Below, piece by piece: positions 36,365-45,220 of a DNA stretch of 64,000 bases. A program made the translations under genes and the position numbers. The stretch is from positions 930,001 through 994,000 of the forward strand of contig CAWHZI010000016.1 in assembly GCA_963833835.1 (NCBI GenBank), written 5' to 3'. Numbering within the stretch: the stretch's first letter is position 1; the number at the start of each line of letters is the position of its first letter. This DNA comes from Bog-532 sp963833835 (GTDB lineage: Bacteria > Actinomycetota > Actinomycetes > Streptosporangiales > Streptosporangiaceae). The notes beneath the pieces are model-generated. The model made no database searches. It saw only the letters and a program-made list of their open reading frames with translations, and was not told where the DNA came from.

Positions 36365-38809
36365 GTGACCGCGACCCCTATTCTGCACAACGACGGTGCA
36401 CCCTCGTATGCGGCCAAGCACGGGCCCGTCCGCCACGAGCGGGCCTGGCTCGGCTGGCTGGCCGGCTCCGACCCGGGCCTGATGCGGCTGCGGATGGCGG
36501 CCGAGATCGTCATCACGATCGGGGTCGTGATCGCGGCTGAATGGATCTTCGTCCGCACCACCGGCGCGCTCCAGGCCCCGATCCCGGCCGGAGCCAAGCC
36601 CGCGGTCGCGACCGAACTGTGGACGCTGAACCATGCCCTGATGGTCATCGCGCTGATGCTCGGCGCGATCCTCGCCCTGATCAGCGGGTTCGGCGTGAGC
36701 ATGGAAGCCACCGCGCGGGGTCAGCTCATCACCCTGCTCTTCCTGCCGCTGCCGCTGATGGCCACCCTGGCCGGCGGGCTGGCGCTGCACGTCCGGCTGG
36801 CCTCGCTCGCCTCCCTGGCCGTGGTGCTGGCCATCGGCACCTACTGCCGCCGGTTCGGCCCGCGCGGCTTCAACGGCGGCGCGCTCGCGTTCATGGGCGC
36901 GTTCCTCGGCTTCTTCATCCAGGACTACGTCCAGCTGGGCGACTTCGGCTGGCTCGTGGCCGAGATCTGGCTGGCCATGGCGGTCATCGTCGCGGTGCAC
37001 TTCGCGTTCTTCCGCCCCCGCCCGGGCGCGGCGCTGCGCCGGATGCAGCGTTCCTACGCCGCCCGCGCCCAGCAGGTAGCGAGCGAGATCGCCGACCTGT
37101 ACCAGGCCACCGTCCGGTCCGGGGGCGACCCGGCCCGCCAGGAGCGGGCCAACCGGACTCTGCAGCGCCAGCTGCTGCGGCTGAACGAGGCCGCGCTGCT
37201 CATCGACGCGCGACTGGACGACCCGACCGCGGTCCCGGCGGGCTGCAGCGCGGCCACGCTGCACCAGCGCCTGTTCGACGCCGAGCTGGGGCTGAGCAAC
37301 GTGGCCCGGTTCGCGCTCGCGATCGCCCCGCGCGGGCTGCCCGAGCGCTTCACCACGCCGGTGGGGCACGCGCTGCAGCGCATCCGCGAGGACCGCTTCA
37401 CCGCGGCCACCGACGCCGCCGCCGTCCTCGAGCAGCGCCTGGACTCCGACGACCGGGACTCCGAGGACCGGGTCACCGGGACGGACCGCATCCTGCTGCA
37501 CCGGTTCGCGATGTCGATCGCCGAGTTCTCGGCCGCGATCGAGGCGTTCCGCCAGTACCCGCCCGCCCAGGCACCCGACGACGTGCCAGCCGACGCAGAC
37601 GTGGCCGCCCCGGCCGAGTTCCGGACCCAGGTGCCGCTGTTCGGCGGCTGGCTGCCCGGTTCGGCCGCCGTCGCCGGCGCCGCGTCCCAGGAGCGCGGCG
37701 GCACGGGCCTGATCGAGCGGATCCGGCTGGCCCCGTACGCCCGGACCTCGATCCAGATGGCCATCGCGGTCGGCGGCGCGATCCTCGTGGGCGACGCCTT
37801 GTCCGGACGGCGGTTCTACTGGGCCGTGATCGCCGCCTTCATCACGTTCATGGGGGCCAACACGGCCGGGGAGCAGCTCCGCAAGAGCGCGTTCCGGATC
37901 GCGGGCACGATCGTCGGGGTCATCGCCGGGTCGGTCCTGGCCCACCTGGCCGGGGACCGGGTCTGGCTGCAGATCCTCATCGTGCTGGTCTCGTTGTTCT
38001 GCGGGCTGTACCTGTTCCGGGTCAACTACACGTTCATGACCATCGGCATCACGGTCATGGTCTCCCAGCTGTACGTGGAGCTGGGCGAGTTCTCCAACAG
38101 CCTGCTGCTGCTCCGGCTGGAGGAAACGGCGATCGGCGCCGGGGTGGCCATGGCCACCGTGCTGCTCGTGCTGCCCCTGCACATCGGCCGGGTGGCCCGG
38201 GTCGCCGCGCGCCAGCAGCTGGCCGAGCTGGCCGACCTGATCGACCGCTGCCTGGACCGGCTGGCCGACCCGGCCAGCGCGTGCGGTTCGGACCTGGAGC
38301 TGCGGGCCGCGGCCCGCCGGGTCGACACCGCCTACCAAGCCCTGGTGGCCACGGTGAACCCGCTGCGGACCCCGGTCCTGGGGCGGCTGGCCGAGCGGAT
38401 CCGGGGCTTCCTGGCTACCACGGTCGCGGCCCGGAACTACGCCCGCAACCTGCTGCTCGACGCCTCCACCCGGTACCCGGACCTCGACCCCGCCGCCCGG
38501 GCCGAGCTGGCCGTGGCCCGGCGCCAGCTGGCCGGCTCCATCGCCGCCATCACCACCGCCCTCACCGGACCCGCCGCCGACGACGACGCCCCGGCCCCGG
38601 AGCCCACCTACGTCCGCTCGGCCTCGCGCTTCGCCCGCATCGCCGACACCCTGCCCGCCTCGTCCCCGGTCAGCCGCCCCCGCCTGGCCCTGCGCGACCT
38701 GCAGCTCCTCGACGGCGCCCTGGCCGAGGCCGCCACCCGCGCCGGCGTCCGCGTCACCGACCTGGACACCACCCCGATCAGCCAGGACGCCGCTCCGGTC
38801 AGCTGCTGA
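36365..38809 (+). CDS. FUSC-family (aromatic acid exporter-like) membrane protein
   Basis: 814 aa from GTG 36365. An upstream frame extension would overlap the predicted promoter. Two membrane blocks of about five or six helices (about 40-220 and about 450-600) are each followed by long soluble helical regions, the FUSC/YccS-like layout. The second block has the typical GRRFYWAVIAAFITFMGANT and FRIAGTIVGVIAGSVLA. Relatives export aromatic carboxylic acids or lack a known substrate. It converges on the XRE-cupin gene with an 11-bp overlap. Confidence 0.8.
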   Translation: MTATPILHNDGAPSYAAKHGPVRHERAWLGWLAGSDPGLMRLRMAAEIVITIGVVIAAEWIFVRTTGALQAPIPAGAKPAVATELWTLNHALMVIALMLGAILALISGFGVSMEATARGQLITLLFLPLPLMATLAGGLALHVRLASLASLAVVLAIGTYCRRFGPRGFNGGALAFMGAFLGFFIQDYVQLGDFGWLVAEIWLAMAVIVAVHFAFFRPRPGAALRRMQRSYAARAQQVASEIADLYQATVRSGGDPARQERANRTLQRQLLRLNEAALLIDARLDDPTAVPAGCSAATLHQRLFDAELGLSNVARFALAIAPRGLPERFTTPVGHALQRIREDRFTAATDAAAVLEQRLDSDDRDSEDRVTGTDRILLHRFAMSIAEFSAAIEAFRQYPPAQAPDDVPADADVAAPAEFRTQVPLFGGWLPGSAAVAGAASQERGGTGLIERIRLAPYARTSIQMAIAVGGAILVGDALSGRRFYWAVIAAFITFMGANTAGEQLRKSAFRIAGTIVGVIAGSVLAHLAGDRVWLQILIVLVSLFCGLYLFRVNYTFMTIGITVMVSQLYVELGEFSNSLLLLRLEETAIGAGVAMATVLLVLPLHIGRVARVAARQQLAELADLIDRCLDRLADPASACGSDLELRAAARRVDTAYQALVATVNPLRTPVLGRLAERIRGFLATTVAARNYARNLLLDASTRYPDLDPAARAELAVARRQLAGSIAAITTALTGPAADDDAPAPEPTYVRSASRFARIADTLPASSPVSRPRLALRDLQLLDGALAEAATRAGVRVTDLDTTPISQDAAPVSC

Positions 38810-39377
38810 CCGGGCGCAGGTGAGTTCGCTGGCCGTCGTGGTCGAAGATGCCGATGATCTCGGCCGGCTGCCCGAGCGCCCCGAAGCCGTGCGGGATCAT
38901 CGTCGAGAACTCGGCCGCCTGGCCGGGCTCGACGGCGACCGTGCGCTCGCCCAGGAACAGCACCACCGTGCCGGACAGGACAGTGAACCAGTCCCGGCCC
39001 GGATGAGCCCGGAGGTCGGCCCGGCTGACCTCGCCCGCCGGCCGGGTGACCCGCATCTTGGCCACGGTCATGCCGTGCGGGCCGTCCTCGTGGTTGAGCG
39101 TCCAGGTGGTGATGCCCCGGGCCTCGTCGTGCTGCGGCCGGATCACCACCTCGTCGTCGGCCGACTCGACCAGCTGGTCGATGCTGGTGCCCAGGGCCCG
39201 GGCGATCGCGGTCAGCTGATCCAGGCTGATCCGGCGGTGACCGGTCTCGATCCGGCTCAGGGTCGATGGGCTCAGGTAGCACTGGGCGGCCAGATCGTCC
39301 AGTGACCAGCCCAGCGCCAGCCGGAGCCCCCTGATCCGGGCCCGGACCAGCCGGTCGAGTTCCCCGTCTTGCGTCAT
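38799..39377 (-). CDS. XRE-family regulator with C-terminal cupin domain
   Basis: 192 aa. HTH_3 domain (about 11-66: LRLALGWSLDDLAAQCYLSP, STLSRIETGHRRISLDQL) and a small cupin barrel (about 105-185: HPGRDWFTVLSGTVVLFLGE, VEPGQAAEFSTMIPHGF). Cupin-XRE regulators sense small molecules. The start codon sits in the palindrome CTTGCGTcatACGCAAG, so autorepression is likely, and there is no ribosome site. The divergent gene is a methyltransferase 48 bp away, probably a target. Confidence 0.9.
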   Translation of the reverse strand: MTQDGELDRLVRARIRGLRLALGWSLDDLAAQCYLSPSTLSRIETGHRRISLDQLTAIARALGTSIDQLVESADDEVVIRPQHDEARGITTWTLNHEDGPHGMTVAKMRVTRPAGEVSRADLRAHPGRDWFTVLSGTVVLFLGERTVAVEPGQAAEFSTMIPHGFGALGQPAEIIGIFDHDGQRTHLRPVSS

Positions 39378-39384
39378 ACGCAAG
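39368..39384. promoter_or_regulatory. Operator palindrome over the XRE start codon
   Basis: CTTGCGT-CAT-ACGCAAG: 7-bp perfect arms. The central CAT is the reverse complement of the XRE ATG. On each side a -10-like hexamer ends 7 bp before a start codon (TACACT for the XRE gene, TACAGT at 39413-39418 for the methyltransferase). Confidence 0.6.
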
Positions 39385-39425
39385 AGTGTATGTCGTCGGC
39401 GCAATGTGGCCCTACAGTGGCCGAC

Positions 39426-40256
39426 ATGAGCGCCCACCACCACGACGAAGAAGCCCTCACCGAACTGCTCGATCTGGACGGCGAGGTCCTGGCCGGGTAC
39501 CTGGACCAGGCCACCGCCTGGATCGCCGCCGTCGCCCAGGCGCCGGTGACCCGGGTCGTCGACCTGGGCGCCGGTACCGGGACCGGTACGTTCGCCCTGC
39601 TGCGCCGGTTCCCCGAGGCCCGGGTGACCGCAGTCGACCTGGCCCCGGACCGGCTGACCCGGCTGCGCCACCGGGCCTGCGAACTGGGCCTGGACGGCCG
39701 GGTTGACGTCGTACCGGCCGACCTGGACCAGCCCTGGCCAGATCTCGGCCCGGCCGACCTGGTCTGGACCTCGATGGCCCTGCACCACGTGGCCGATCCC
39801 GCTCAGGCCCTGACCCGGATCTTCGGCCTGCTCCGCCCGGGCGGCGCCCTGGCCGTGGCCGAAATCACGGCACTGGAGTCCTTCCCCCGCTTCCTGCCGG
39901 CCGGGGCGGAGTCGGGCCTGGAGGACCGGCTGCACCACCTCCTGACCCAACTGCTGGGCGAACAGGTGCCGGAACTAGGCGCGGACTGGGGTCCCCGGCT
40001 GACCGCAGCCGGCTTCGACCTCACCGCGAGGAGGACCTTCGCCGTCACCCTGTCCGCCCCGCTCCCACCCCAGGCCGGCCGCTACGCCCAGCTCACCCTG
40101 GACCGCCTGCGCACCGGCCTCGGCGACCGCCTGGACCCCGCCGACCAGAAGAGGCTGGCCGCCCTGGTCGCCGACGAAGGCCCGGACAGCGTGCGCCACC
40201 GCGGCGACCTCACCGTCCGCGCTACCCGCCTGGCCTGGCTGGCCCGCCGCCCGTAA
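39426..40256 (+). CDS. Class I SAM-dependent methyltransferase
   Basis: 276 aa. SAM-binding motif I VDLGAGTG (45-52), motif II acidic strand VTAVDLAPDRL, post-II LGLDGRVDVVPADLDQPWPD, motif III LRPGGALAVAEI. The small-molecule type is likely; the substrate is unknown. The N-terminus MSAHHHDEEALTELLDLDGE resembles Ubi/Coq-like methyltransferases. The frame is open upstream, but TACAGT-N7-ATG supports a leaderless start at 39426. Its 3' end overlaps a convergent 59-codon gene by 35 bp. Confidence 0.88.
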   Translation: MSAHHHDEEALTELLDLDGEVLAGYLDQATAWIAAVAQAPVTRVVDLGAGTGTGTFALLRRFPEARVTAVDLAPDRLTRLRHRACELGLDGRVDVVPADLDQPWPDLGPADLVWTSMALHHVADPAQALTRIFGLLRPGGALAVAEITALESFPRFLPAGAESGLEDRLHHLLTQLLGEQVPELGADWGPRLTAAGFDLTARRTFAVTLSAPLPPQAGRYAQLTLDRLRTGLGDRLDPADQKRLAALVADEGPDSVRHRGDLTVRATRLAWLARRP

Positions 40257-40401
40257 CGTTCGGCCCCGCAGAGTGGCTGACCTGCGCCGGCACCCGGTGC
40301 AGGGTGCCCGCCCCGCCGGTCAGTACCCAGGCCACCAGCAGGCCGGTCAGCAGCACCGCGCAGGCCACCGGGATGGCCGCGGCCCGGCCCAGTTCCTTCA
40401 C
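40222..40401 (-). CDS. 59-aa single-pass membrane protein after the copper ATPase
   Basis: GTG start overlaps the ATPase stop (GTGA), with AAGGGGATTTC before it. The product has a short basic start (VKELGRA), one transmembrane helix (AAIPVACAVLLTGLLVAWVL), then a Gly/His/Ser tail (TLHRVPAQVSHSAGPN). Translational coupling to the P1B ATPase is the best evidence that it is real. Function unknown; a small accessory or regulatory subunit of the pump is possible. Confidence 0.55.
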   Translation of the reverse strand: MKELGRAAAIPVACAVLLTGLLVAWVLTGGAGTLHRVPAQVSHSAGPNVTGGGPARPGG

Positions 40402-42635
40402 GAAATCCCCTTGTACCGGCGTAGCTGCAGGCTGTTGCCGCTGACGACCAGCGAGCTGACCGACATGGCCAGGCCGGCGATCAGCGGGTTCACGAAGCCG
40501 AGCGCGGCCATCGGGATCGCGATCACGTTGTAGCCGAAGGCCCAGATCAGGTTGGCCCGGATCACGGTCAGGGTGACGCGGGCCAGCACCAGTGCATTGG
40601 CGATGGCCTGCGGATCGCTGTTGACCAGGGTCAGGTCGGCGGCGCCGATGGCCGCGTCGGTCCCGGTGCCGGTGGCCATGCCCAGGTCAGCCTGGGCCAG
40701 CGCGGCGGCGTCGTTCACCCCGTCGCCGACCATGGCCACGGACCGGCCTTCGGCCTGCAGGCTGCGGACGATGGCCGCCTTCTCCTCCGGCCGGACCCGG
40801 GCCGCCACGTCGTCCGGGCCGATGCCCAGCTGTTCGGCCACGGCCCGCGCGGCCCGCTCGCTGTCCCCGGTGACCAGGGTCGCCCGCAGGCCCAGCCGCT
40901 GGATGCGGGCCACCGCCGCGGCCGCCCCGGGCCGCAGCGTGTCCGCCACCACCAGCACGGCCCGGGCCTGCCCTTCCCAGCCGGCCACTACCGCGGTCTG
41001 GCCCGCGCCCTCGGCGGTAGCGACCGCCGACTGCAGGGAACCCGGCACCGTAAGACCATTTTCATTAAAAAATTCCAGGCTGCCCACGCTGACCGTCCGG
41101 CCTTCGCTGCCGCCCTGCACCCCGGCGCCGGGCCAGCTGACGAACTCGGTAGCCGGCGTCAGCCCGCCCAGCCGAGCCGCCGCTTCCCGGGCGATGGCCT
41201 GCCCGATCGGATGCTCGGACGCGTCCTCGACCGAGCCGGCCAGCCGCAGCGCCTCGTCCTCGGTGGCGCCGTCGGTGGTGATCGACTGCAGCCGCATGGC
41301 CCCGGTGGTCAGCGTGCCGGTCTTGTCCAGCAGCACGACCTGGACCGCCCGGGCCGCCTCCAGCGCCCGGGCGCTCTTGACCCCGATGCCCAGCTCGGCG
41401 CCGCGGCCCACCGCGGCCAGCAGGGCCATCGGGGTGGCCAGGCCGAGCGCGCACGGGCAGGCCACGACGAGCACGGCCACCGCCGCCTCACCCGCGGCCG
41501 CCCCGCCCGCCCCGGCTCCCAGCCAGAATCCCAGCGTGACCACGGCCAGGGTGATCACGCACGGGACGAAGACCGCGGCGATCCGGTCCGCCAGCCGCTG
41601 GGCCGAGGCCTTGGTGCTCTGCGCCTCACCGGTCAGCCGGGTGATCTGGGCCAGCAGGGTGTCCGCCCCGACCCGGGTGGCCCGGACCACCAGCCGGCCG
41701 CTCATGTTCAGCGTGGCCCCGGTCACCTCGTCGCCCGGGCTCACCTCGGCCGGGGTGGCCTCCCCGGTGACCAGCGAGGCGTCCACCGCTGACCGGCCCT
41801 CGGTGACCACCCCGTCGGTGGCGATCTTCTCCCCGGGCCGGACCACGAACGATTCCCCAGCTCGCAGCGTGTCCACCGGCACCCGCTGCTCGGTCCCGTC
41901 CCGCAGCACGGCCACGGTCTTGGCCCCCAGGCTGGCCAGCGCGGTCAGCGCCGCCGCGGACTTGCGCCGGGCCCGGGACTCCAGGTAACGGCCGGTCAGC
42001 ACGGCCGCGGGCACGCCCGCCGCGACGTCGAAGTACAGCGGATGCCCGCCGGACAGGAACGAGGTGAACGCGCCCGTCATCGACATCGTGGTGCTGGCCG
42101 CGCCCGTCAGCAGCCCGTACACCGACCAGCCGAACGACACCACCACGGCCATGCTGACCAGCGTGTCCATGGTCGCGGTGCCGTGGCCGAGGCCCGCCCA
42201 GGCGGTGCGGTGCAGCGGCCAGGCGCCCCACACCGCGACCGGTCCGGCCAGCAGCAGGCTGACCCACGGCCACCCGGTGAACTGGGCGGCCGGCACCATG
42301 GCCAGCACGATCACGGCCAGGGCCAGCGGCACGCACACGGCCAGCCGCCGGCCCAGCGCCTGCGATTGCGCGTCGTCGCCCCGGCGCTCCCGGCCGCCGG
42401 CCGCCGGGTCGGCCGGGGCAGTGGCGGAGTAACCGCAGGACTCGATGACCCCGATCAGCTCGCCCGGTTCCCGGCCGCCCACGCTGGTGAAGTAGGCCCG
42501 CTCGGTGGCGTAGTTGACGGTGGCGCTCACCCCGTCCAGCTTGTTCAGCCGGCGTTCGATCCGGGCCGCGCACGCGCCGCAGCTCATCCCGCCCACGACC
42601 AGTTCGGCCTGCACCGCGTCCAGCCCGGCGCTCAC
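40398..42635 (-). CDS. P1B-type heavy-metal (copper) ATPase, first copy
   Basis: 745 aa. An N-terminal HMA domain with GMSCGAC (Cys19, Cys22), eight transmembrane helices, the ion-path CPC motif in VACPCALGLATP, phosphorylation site DKTGTLTTG, SEHPIGQAIA (HP motif), and MVGDGVNDAAALA. This is CopA/CtpV-like copper export from the cytosol. It overlaps the upstream 61-codon gene by 4 bp and the downstream 59-codon gene by 4 bp, forming a tight three-gene operon. Confidence 0.93.
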   Translation of the reverse strand: MSAGLDAVQAELVVGGMSCGACAARIERRLNKLDGVSATVNYATERAYFTSVGGREPGELIGVIESCGYSATAPADPAAGGRERRGDDAQSQALGRRLAVCVPLALAVIVLAMVPAAQFTGWPWVSLLLAGPVAVWGAWPLHRTAWAGLGHGTATMDTLVSMAVVVSFGWSVYGLLTGAASTTMSMTGAFTSFLSGGHPLYFDVAAGVPAAVLTGRYLESRARRKSAAALTALASLGAKTVAVLRDGTEQRVPVDTLRAGESFVVRPGEKIATDGVVTEGRSAVDASLVTGEATPAEVSPGDEVTGATLNMSGRLVVRATRVGADTLLAQITRLTGEAQSTKASAQRLADRIAAVFVPCVITLAVVTLGFWLGAGAGGAAAGEAAVAVLVVACPCALGLATPMALLAAVGRGAELGIGVKSARALEAARAVQVVLLDKTGTLTTGAMRLQSITTDGATEDEALRLAGSVEDASEHPIGQAIAREAAARLGGLTPATEFVSWPGAGVQGGSEGRTVSVGSLEFFNENGLTVPGSLQSAVATAEGAGQTAVVAGWEGQARAVLVVADTLRPGAAAAVARIQRLGLRATLVTGDSERAARAVAEQLGIGPDDVAARVRPEEKAAIVRSLQAEGRSVAMVGDGVNDAAALAQADLGMATGTGTDAAIGAADLTLVNSDPQAIANALVLARVTLTVIRANLIWAFGYNVIAIPMAALGFVNPLIAGLAMSVSSLVVSGNSLQLRRYKGIS

Positions 42636-42817
42636 GGCATCCAGCCCATGTGCATCCCGCCACCGCCACCGCCGCCGCCGGGGCTTGGCGGCGCGGGCGT
42701 GGACGTGTGGCCAGGCCCGGGCGCGATCGGTCCCACCTGCGTGCCCACCGCGTAGGCGCCGCCGAACACCACGGCCAGCAGCAGCAAAAACCCACCCAGC
42801 TTCACCGCCGCGCTCAC
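42632..42817 (-). CDS. 61-aa membrane protein with Met/His tail (putative copper-binding)
   Basis: GTG start. One transmembrane helix (VKLGGFLLLLAVVFGGAYAV), a Pro/Thr/Ser linker, eight glycines and the C-terminal tail MHMGWMP. The Met and His side chains suit Cu(I) binding on the outer face (inference). It is the first gene of the operon with the P1B ATPase and overlaps its ATG by 4 bp. A start at the GTG at 42805 is also possible. Confidence 0.65.
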   Translation of the reverse strand: MSAAVKLGGFLLLLAVVFGGAYAVGTQVGPIAPGPGHTSTPAPPSPGGGGGGGGMHMGWMP

Positions 42818-42832
42818 CCGGACATCACGGGT
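42816..42832. promoter_or_regulatory. Candidate copper operator in the 29-bp divergent gap
   Basis: ACCCG-N7-CGGGT (42816-42832) lies between start codons at 42817 (minus) and 42847 (plus). TATCAT (42835-42840) is placed six bases before the plus-strand GTG. CsoR binds GC-tract pseudo-palindromes of similar form; the assignment is inference. Confidence 0.4.
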
Positions 42833-42846
42833 CCTATCATGGCCGC

Positions 42847-45192
42847 GTGCCCGTCACCCTGCGCACTCGCCCGGCAGAAACCACCCGCGAAATCGAGCTG
42901 TCGGTCGCGGGCATGACCTGCGCGGCCTGCGCCATCCGGGTGCAGAAGAAGCTGAGCAAGCTGGACGGGGTCACCGCCAGTGTCAACTACGCCACCGGCA
43001 CGGCCCGGGTCATCGCCCCGGCCGGGGTCCCGGTCGAGACGCTGACCGAAGCGGTCGAGGCGGCCGGCTACTCGGCCCGCCCGGCTGAGCTGCTGACTGG
43101 CGCCGACGAGGACGCCGACTCCGAAGCGGCCCGGCACGCCACCTACCTGTGGCACCGGCTGATCGTGGCCCTGGTCTTCTTCGTCCCGCTGACCGACCTG
43201 TCGCTCACGCTGTCGCTGATCCCGTCGGTGCGCTTCCCCGGCTGGCCCTGGGCCCTCATCGGGTGCGCCGCGCCGGTGGCGCTCTGGTCGGCCTGGCCGT
43301 TCCACCAGGCCGCGCTGAAGAACGCACGGCACGGGACCTTCACCATGGACACGCTGGTCTCGCTGGGCATCACCGCAGCCTGCGCCTGGTCGATCTGGGC
43401 CATGTTCACGCTGGACCAGCGCAGCACCGGCCGCAGCGGGCTGGGCGAGCTGGTGCACGGCTCCGGCGGCGGCATCTACCTCGAAGTGGCCGCCACGGTG
43501 ACCACGTTCCTGCTGGCCGGGCGGCTGTACGAGGCCCGGGCCCGGCGCAACGCGGGCGCGGCCATGCGCGAGCTGGCCGGCTCCGGCGCCCGGGACGTGT
43601 GCCTGCTGGCCACCGACGGGGCGCAGCGGCGCGTGCCCGTGGCCCAGCTCCAGCCCGCTGACATGTTCGTGGTCCGCCCGGGCGAGACGATCGCGGCCGA
43701 CGGAGAGGTGCTGTTCGGCTCGACCGCGGTCGACCGCAGCATGATGACCGGGGAGTCGGTGCCGGCCGAGACCACCGAGGGCGACACCGTGATCGGCGGG
43801 ACCGTGGTGCTGACCGGCCGCCTGGTGGTCCGGGCCACCCGGGTCGGCGCCGACACCCAGCTGGCCCAGCTGGTCCGGCTGGTCGAACAGGCCCAGGCGG
43901 AGAAGGCGGCCATCCAGCGGCTGGCCGACCGGATCTGCGGCGTGTTCGTGCCCGCCGTGCTGGCCGCCTGCGTGCTCACGCTGGCCGGCTGGCTGCTGGC
44001 CGGCGCGTCGGCCGGGCACGCGGTCAGCGCCGGCCTGGCCGTGCTGATCATCGCCTGCCCGTGCGCGCTCGGCCTGGCCACCCCGGCCGCCCTGGTCGCG
44101 GCCTGCGGTCGCGGCGCCCAGCTCGGCATCTTCATCAAGGGCTACCAGGCCCTGGAGTCGTCCCGGACCATCGACACCGTGGTCCTGGACAAGACCGGGA
44201 CCGTCACCACCGGCCAGATGACCCTGGCCCACGCCCACCCCGCGCCCGCCACCAGCCGCGCCGATCTGCTGCGCTACGCCGGCGCCGTGGAACAAGCCTC
44301 CGAGCACGCCGTGGCCGCCGCTGTCACCGCTGCGGCCCGCGCCGAACCTATCTCCGCCACTCCACTCACTCCACTCACTCCAGCCCTATGCGCCACTCCA
44401 GCCCCACGAGCCATACCAGCCACAGCAGTCCTGCCGCCCGCCGACCGGTTCCGCGCCCTACCCGGCCTGGGCGCCAGCGGCCTGGTCGAAGGCCACGAGG
44501 TCATCGTCGGCCGGGCAAAACTGCTAACCGACCGCGGCCTGGCCATACCGGCCGACCTGACCGGGGCCTGCCAGGCCTGGGAGGCCGACGGCTGCACCAC
44601 GGTCCTGGTCGCCTGGGACGGCCAGGTCCGCGGGGCCCTGGCCGTGACCGACACGGTCAAGCCCTCGGCCGCCCGGGCCGTGGCCGCGCTGCGCGCCCTC
44701 GGCCTGCGCCCGGTCCTGCTCACCGGGGACAACGAGGCCACCGCCCGCGCCGTGGCCGCCGCGGTCGGGATCGACGAGGTCATCGCGGAGACGCTGCCCG
44801 CGGGCAAGGCCGAAGTGATCACCGGGCTGCAGGCCCGCGGCCACGCGGTGGCCATGGTCGGCGACGGCGTGAACGACGCGCCCGCGCTGGCCGCCGCCAC
44901 CATCGGGCTGGCCATGGGTTCCGGCACCGACGTGGCGATGAGCGCCGCCGACCTGATCCTGCTGCGCGACGACCTGACCGTGGCCGCCGACGCCATCCGG
45001 CTGTCCCGGGCCACGTTCCGCACCATCCGCCGCAACCTGGCCTGGGCTTTCGGCTACAACCTGGCCGCCCTGCCGCTGGCCGCGCTCGGGTTCCTCAACC
45101 CGATCGTGGCCTCGGCCGCCATGACGCTGTCCTCGGTCTTCGTGGTCTGGAACAGCCTGCGCCTAAGGAGGTTCACAGCTGGGTCATACTGA
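42847..45192 (+). CDS. P1B-type heavy-metal (copper) ATPase, second copy
   Basis: 781 aa from GTG 42847, leaderless by geometry. HMA domain GMTCAAC (Cys25, Cys28), IACPCALGLATPA, DKTGTVTTG and MVGDGVNDAPALAAA are intact. The His-Pro dipeptide of the nucleotide-binding domain is His487-Ala488 (ASEHAVAAA). It is followed by a Pro/Thr/Ala insert of about 30 residues encoded by ACTCCACTC-type repeats with atypical codons. The csoR and copZ-like genes follow at once. The sequence is clearly different from the 40398-42635 paralogue, so this is not a recent duplicate. Confidence 0.92.
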   Translation: MPVTLRTRPAETTREIELSVAGMTCAACAIRVQKKLSKLDGVTASVNYATGTARVIAPAGVPVETLTEAVEAAGYSARPAELLTGADEDADSEAARHATYLWHRLIVALVFFVPLTDLSLTLSLIPSVRFPGWPWALIGCAAPVALWSAWPFHQAALKNARHGTFTMDTLVSLGITAACAWSIWAMFTLDQRSTGRSGLGELVHGSGGGIYLEVAATVTTFLLAGRLYEARARRNAGAAMRELAGSGARDVCLLATDGAQRRVPVAQLQPADMFVVRPGETIAADGEVLFGSTAVDRSMMTGESVPAETTEGDTVIGGTVVLTGRLVVRATRVGADTQLAQLVRLVEQAQAEKAAIQRLADRICGVFVPAVLAACVLTLAGWLLAGASAGHAVSAGLAVLIIACPCALGLATPAALVAACGRGAQLGIFIKGYQALESSRTIDTVVLDKTGTVTTGQMTLAHAHPAPATSRADLLRYAGAVEQASEHAVAAAVTAAARAEPISATPLTPLTPALCATPAPRAIPATAVLPPADRFRALPGLGASGLVEGHEVIVGRAKLLTDRGLAIPADLTGACQAWEADGCTTVLVAWDGQVRGALAVTDTVKPSAARAVAALRALGLRPVLLTGDNEATARAVAAAVGIDEVIAETLPAGKAEVITGLQARGHAVAMVGDGVNDAPALAAATIGLAMGSGTDVAMSAADLILLRDDLTVAADAIRLSRATFRTIRRNLAWAFGYNLAALPLAALGFLNPIVASAAMTLSSVFVVWNSLRLRRFTAGSY

Positions 45193-45220
45193 AGGTGACC
45201 TGCTACGGCGGAGGGGCAGC

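Noticed and set aside
39378..39950. 190-codon upstream extension of the XRE-cupin frame
   Set aside because: Antisense shadow of the methyltransferase; the HTH starts normally at the ATG at 39377.
42514..42846. 110-codon upstream extension of the second copper ATPase
   Set aside because: Overlaps the divergent 61-aa gene and ATPase on the other strand and reads as an Arg/Pro-rich shadow; the HMA domain is complete from GTG 42847.
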